A DNA stretch of 7,745 nucleotides, from the NCBI GenBank assembly GCA_029932545.1, contig JAOZPW010000028.1, positions 1-7,745 on the forward strand, read 5' to 3'. The first letter of the stretch is position 1. Each line of letters begins with the position of its first letter. Of this stretch, positions 5,649 through 7,745 are shown one piece after another. The DNA comes from Thermoanaerobaculales bacterium (lineage in GTDB: Bacteria; Acidobacteriota; Thermoanaerobaculia; Thermoanaerobaculales; Sulfomarinibacteraceae). Position numbers and translations under genes: made by a program. The notes beneath the pieces are model-generated. The model ran no database searches. It was not told where the DNA came from and saw only the letters and a list, made by a program, of their open reading frames with translations.

Positions 5649-7442
5649 ATGACACGTGCTTACGCCCTTCTTTGGGCCTTCATTGTTTTGATAGTTCTTG
5701 CTGGAACCTGTACATCGGCGGTCGCCGAGATTGAAGTGATTACGCCTGCCGAGGTCAAGCCGGGAGACCAGGGCATCTGTGTCACTGAGATCGAGGGGGG
5801 CCGGTTGATCGAGATCCCCGTGACAATTCTCGGTGTCGTCGGGGCCGGTCAGCCTGAGGGTGAGATGGTCCTGATTCGACTGCAGGATCCGCGGTTTGAG
5901 GCCGTTGGTGTCGCGGCCGGCATGAGCGGGTCTCCCGTCACTGTTGACGGTCGACTGCTGGGGGCACTGGCCTTCGGGTGGCAGTTTGCCACCGAGCCGA
6001 TAGCAGGTGTGACTCCCTTCACCCGGATGCAAGAATTAGCCGACACCGGCGCCGACAGCGGGTTTGAGGCCGGATCAGCACGGCCTGCCCTGTTCGAACT
6101 GGCGACGGCCCATCAAGAAGGGCGTCTGGCGGAGAGCGTGCTGGATTGGTTGGTACCTGCAGCTGCCGGTGGGCAGCAGGTTCTGCCCCTGGTGATGGCG
6201 TCAGGGGGGCCGGTCTTTACGATGGCAGGCCGGGGTTTTGCTGCTGATGTATGGCAGCGACTCGGCTGGGTAACTACGCCCGGGGGCGGCGGTGGCACAT
6301 CGGATGCACCCGCTGGAGATCTTGTGCCCGGGTCGATGATTGCCGGCGTTCTGGTCAGGGGAGATGCATCCCTTTCGGCCGGTGGAACGGTCACGGCGAT
6401 CGACGGCGCCCAGGTGTGGGCTTTTGGCCATCCCTTTCTGGGGGCGGGTGACGTGTTGATGCCGATGGCCCGGGCCTCGGTGGTGACGATTCTCCCCAGC
6501 CTGGCCAACTCTTTCAAGATGTTTAACGCGGGTGAGATCATCGGCACGGTACGTTCGGATCGGCGGCACGGTGTCTGGGGGACGCTGGGTCCAGCACCCG
6601 AGATGTTGCCGGTGGATATCAAGGCAGGGGAAAGCTCATATCACTTTGAGGTGTTGCATCACCGGGTGTTGACGCCCATTTTGACCGGGATCCTGGTGGC
6701 CGGAGCGCACCAGACCCGGGGTCGCAGCTTTGGACTTCAGAGTGTCGACCTCCGCCTTGAGGTTGATTTTGAAAGTGGCGAGAGCCTGGCGCTCGACCAG
6801 GTCTTTGACGGGGCAGATGCGCCCAGCCAGGCGGCGGCCTGGACGTCGGCGGTTATTGGATACTTGGAAGCGTCACCTTTTGCCTCGGACGATATCCGGG
6901 GCATCGATCTGACGATGGACTCGGTCAACGGGTTGGAGCGGGCCTCGGTCCTGGATATCACGCCGGAGCGGTGGACGGTTGAACCCGGTCAACGACTGGG
7001 AATCAGGGTACGATTTCGACGACCTGGAAACCCGATTGAGACCGTGCGAATGGAAGTGAAGATTCCCAGAGAACTTGCTGATGGACGGCTGGATTTGGTT
7101 GTGGCTGATGGCGCCTCGTGGGCGCTCTACGATCTCCAAGCACGGCCCACTCGGGCTGGGACCTTCTCCGACGAGATCCGGCTGTTGGGTCGTTTGCGCT
7201 CTTCAAAGGAGTTGGTGGCTGCCCTGGAGGTCCCGGGCGGGTCACTGGTGTTGCCGGGTGGTACCGTTGCGGCGCCGGTCGGCATGGTAGCGACGCTGCG
7301 CTCAGGCCTGGGATCGGAACTTCAAACCGCCAAGTACCGGGTGGTGTCCGAGACGACCCTTGACGCCGGTGGGCCGGTGGCGGCTGCAGTGCGTCTTCGC
7401 CTTGTTGTGAAAGCGCGGTCGGGATGGACGGGAGACGATTGA
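5649..7442 (+). CDS. Secreted SpoIVB/S55-type domain protein with permuted catalytic halves
   Basis: Predicted exported protein of 597 residues. Residues 1-26 are a signal peptide with a likely cleavage site after AVA. The Ser half comes first: PGDQGICVTEIEGG (38-51), MVLIRLQDP (73-81), then GMSGSPV (91-97) with Ser93 as predicted nucleophile, followed by DGRLLGALAFGW (100-111). A Gly-rich linker (about 210-223) leads to the His half: GGTVTAIDGAQVWAFGHPF (245-263) with His261, then EIIGTV (296-301) and GVWGTLGP (308-315). In Bacillus SpoIVB (family S55), as I recall it, the His segment precedes the GMSGSP segment, so the order here is swapped. Residues about 430-597 form a beta-rich, probably Ig-like tail (ITPERWTVEPGQRLGIRVRF). 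Proteolysis is plausible but unproven; no separate PDZ domain is evident. The frame is open from 5484, but that N-terminal extension does not look like protein and would bury the signal peptide; 5649 is preferred. Confidence 0.87.
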   Translation: MTRAYALLWAFIVLIVLAGTCTSAVAEIEVITPAEVKPGDQGICVTEIEGGRLIEIPVTILGVVGAGQPEGEMVLIRLQDPRFEAVGVAAGMSGSPVTVDGRLLGALAFGWQFATEPIAGVTPFTRMQELADTGADSGFEAGSARPALFELATAHQEGRLAESVLDWLVPAAAGGQQVLPLVMASGGPVFTMAGRGFAADVWQRLGWVTTPGGGGGTSDAPAGDLVPGSMIAGVLVRGDASLSAGGTVTAIDGAQVWAFGHPFLGAGDVLMPMARASVVTILPSLANSFKMFNAGEIIGTVRSDRRHGVWGTLGPAPEMLPVDIKAGESSYHFEVLHHRVLTPILTGILVAGAHQTRGRSFGLQSVDLRLEVDFESGESLALDQVFDGADAPSQAAAWTSAVIGYLEASPFASDDIRGIDLTMDSVNGLERASVLDITPERWTVEPGQRLGIRVRFRRPGNPIETVRMEVKIPRELADGRLDLVVADGASWALYDLQARPTRAGTFSDEIRLLGRLRSSKELVAALEVPGGSLVLPGGTVAAPVGMVATLRSGLGSELQTAKYRVVSETTLDAGGPVAAAVRLRLVVKARSGWTGDD

Positions 7443-7507
7443 TGAGTTTTTCAACTTGGCGGATCCGGATGAATAAGTTTAGCTGTTTGTACGATTCAAG
7501 AAATAGC

Positions 7508-7537
7508 CACAAAAAGGCACAAAAAAGCACAAAAAGG
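7508..7537. repeat. Three tandem 10-bp repeats with phased A-tracts
   Basis: CACAAAAAGG (7508-7517), CACAAAAAAG (7518-7527) and CACAAAAAGG (7528-7537) are head-to-tail copies differing at one base. A5/A6 tracts recur every 10 bp, close to one helical turn, a pattern expected to bend DNA. It lies 66 bases after the S55 gene stop. A structural role, or the edge of an interspersed repeat, is possible; neither can be decided here. Confidence 0.75.
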
Positions 7538-7627
7538 AAAGGGGTTGTCCCGCTGGGGTTATGTAGAGGGAGCGAGGGGCTCCTGTCCTGCATTGTAACG
7601 CTCAAAAGAGTGCAGATGGCTGCTTGT

Positions 7628-7658
7628 CCCCCCCTCTCCCCCTCTCCCCCTCTCCCCC
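7628..7658 (-). repeat. TCTCCCCC octamer repeat; ideal minus-strand G-quadruplex motif
   Basis: Three exact TCTCCCCC units occupy 7635-7658, preceded by seven C. The plus strand is pure pyrimidine from 7627 to 7661. The minus strand reads G5-AGA-G5-AGA-G5-AGA-G7, four long G-runs with identical 3-nt loops, an ideal motif for a very stable G-quadruplex; a mirror-like purine tract could also form a triplex. Copy number is probably prone to slippage. The motif is seen directly; folding in the cell is inference. Confidence 0.7.
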
Positions 7659-7659
7659 T

Positions 7660-7744
7660 CCGGCTCCGCCGGCTCCTCGGGCATCGAGTATCTGCCTTGA
7701 GCCGCACCCTCGGGGTGGGTGTGCTCTGCATGGCAACGGCCATG
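7660..7744. other. Hairpin cluster at the window end
   Basis: Three hairpins follow one another. CCGGC/GCCGG (7660-7664/7668-7672, loop TCC). GAGC/GCTC (7699-7702/7723-7726) enclosing CACCC/GGGTG (7705-7709/7717-7721) with a small internal loop. CATGGC/GCCATG (7729-7734/7739-7744, loop AACG). Stem and loop sizes resemble the cluster at 3616-3697, but the sequences are not copies. It may continue past the window; function unknown. Confidence 0.35.
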
Positions 7745-7745
7745 G

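Larger units (their letters stand above)
7443..7745. other. Apparently non-coding 303-base stretch at the window end
   Basis: No convincing gene is seen after the S55 gene. The stretch holds phased A-tract repeats, an octamer pyrimidine repeat and several hairpins, each listed separately. No intrinsic terminator (stem plus T-run) follows the stop at 7440-7442. Open frames crossing it on both strands translate into low-complexity Lys- or Pro-rich sequence and look spurious. Confidence 0.6.

Noticed and set aside
3..7442. A defence system, prophage, insertion sequence or CRISPR array.
   Set aside because: No transposase, integrase, nuclease, helicase, reverse transcriptase or spaced direct repeats are visible; all five genes fit signalling or envelope roles.
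7003..7743. Long minus-strand open frame of 246 codons across the end of the S55 gene and the downstream region.
   Set aside because: It is antisense to the well-supported S55 gene for more than half its length; its hydrophobic part is just the reverse reading of the A-tract repeats, and the rest is Pro/Arg-rich noise.
7442..7745. A plus-strand frame starting with ATG at 7442, overlapping the S55 stop as TGATG, stays open to the window end (about 101 codons).
   Set aside because: The translation is low complexity: Lys/Ser-rich over the A-tract repeats and Pro/Leu/Arg-rich over the pyrimidine repeat, with no recognisable motif. Being open seems due to the repeats. Sequence beyond 7745 could change this.

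Overview
The window looks like chromosomal DNA of an acidobacterium-like, GC-rich Gram-negative bacterium. The best pointers are a VWFA-related secreted protein of the type common in Acidobacteriota, a transmembrane Ser/Thr kinase of the bacterial PknB kind, and a secreted S55 (SpoIVB-like) domain protein of a kind often seen in that phylum. The phylum assignment is inference from protein families recalled from memory, not from a search.

Layout. (1) 3-1478, plus strand: the 3' part of a Ser/Thr kinase gene whose kinase domain starts outside the window; one membrane helix and an extracytoplasmic domain with FG-GAP/VCBS-like calcium-loop repeats follow. (2) 1620-3338, plus: a secreted VWFA-related protein. 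(3) 3367-3615, plus: a small AbrB/MazE-type DNA-binding protein with no toxin partner. (4) 3616-3703: a short gap between convergent genes, nearly all of it foldable hairpins, including a 57-nt cloverleaf-like four-stem structure. (5) 3704-5416, minus: a cytoplasmic protein with a TPR-like helical N-terminus and two cyclic-nucleotide-binding domains but no output domain. (6) 5417-5648: a divergent intergenic region with a G-quadruplex motif, a 17-bp perfect dyad and a -10 element. (7) 5649-7442, plus: a secreted protein in which the two halves of the SpoIVB/S55 peptidase domain occur in swapped order. (8) 7443-7745: no convincing gene; phased A-tracts, an octamer repeat whose minus strand is an ideal G-quadruplex motif, and further hairpins.

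How the parts may work together. Three products are predicted to face the cell envelope (kinase sensor domain, VWFA protein, S55 protein), while one cytoplasmic protein would read cyclic nucleotides and one small protein would bind DNA. A loose envelope-signalling neighbourhood is possible, but strand changes and separate promoter-like elements argue against one operon. None of the four complete genes has a Shine-Dalgarno sequence; each has a TANNNT -10-like hexamer 6 to 14 nt before its ATG, suggesting leaderless or nearly leaderless mRNAs. The most unusual items are the permuted S55 domain, the cloverleaf between convergent genes, and the consistent leaderless start pattern.
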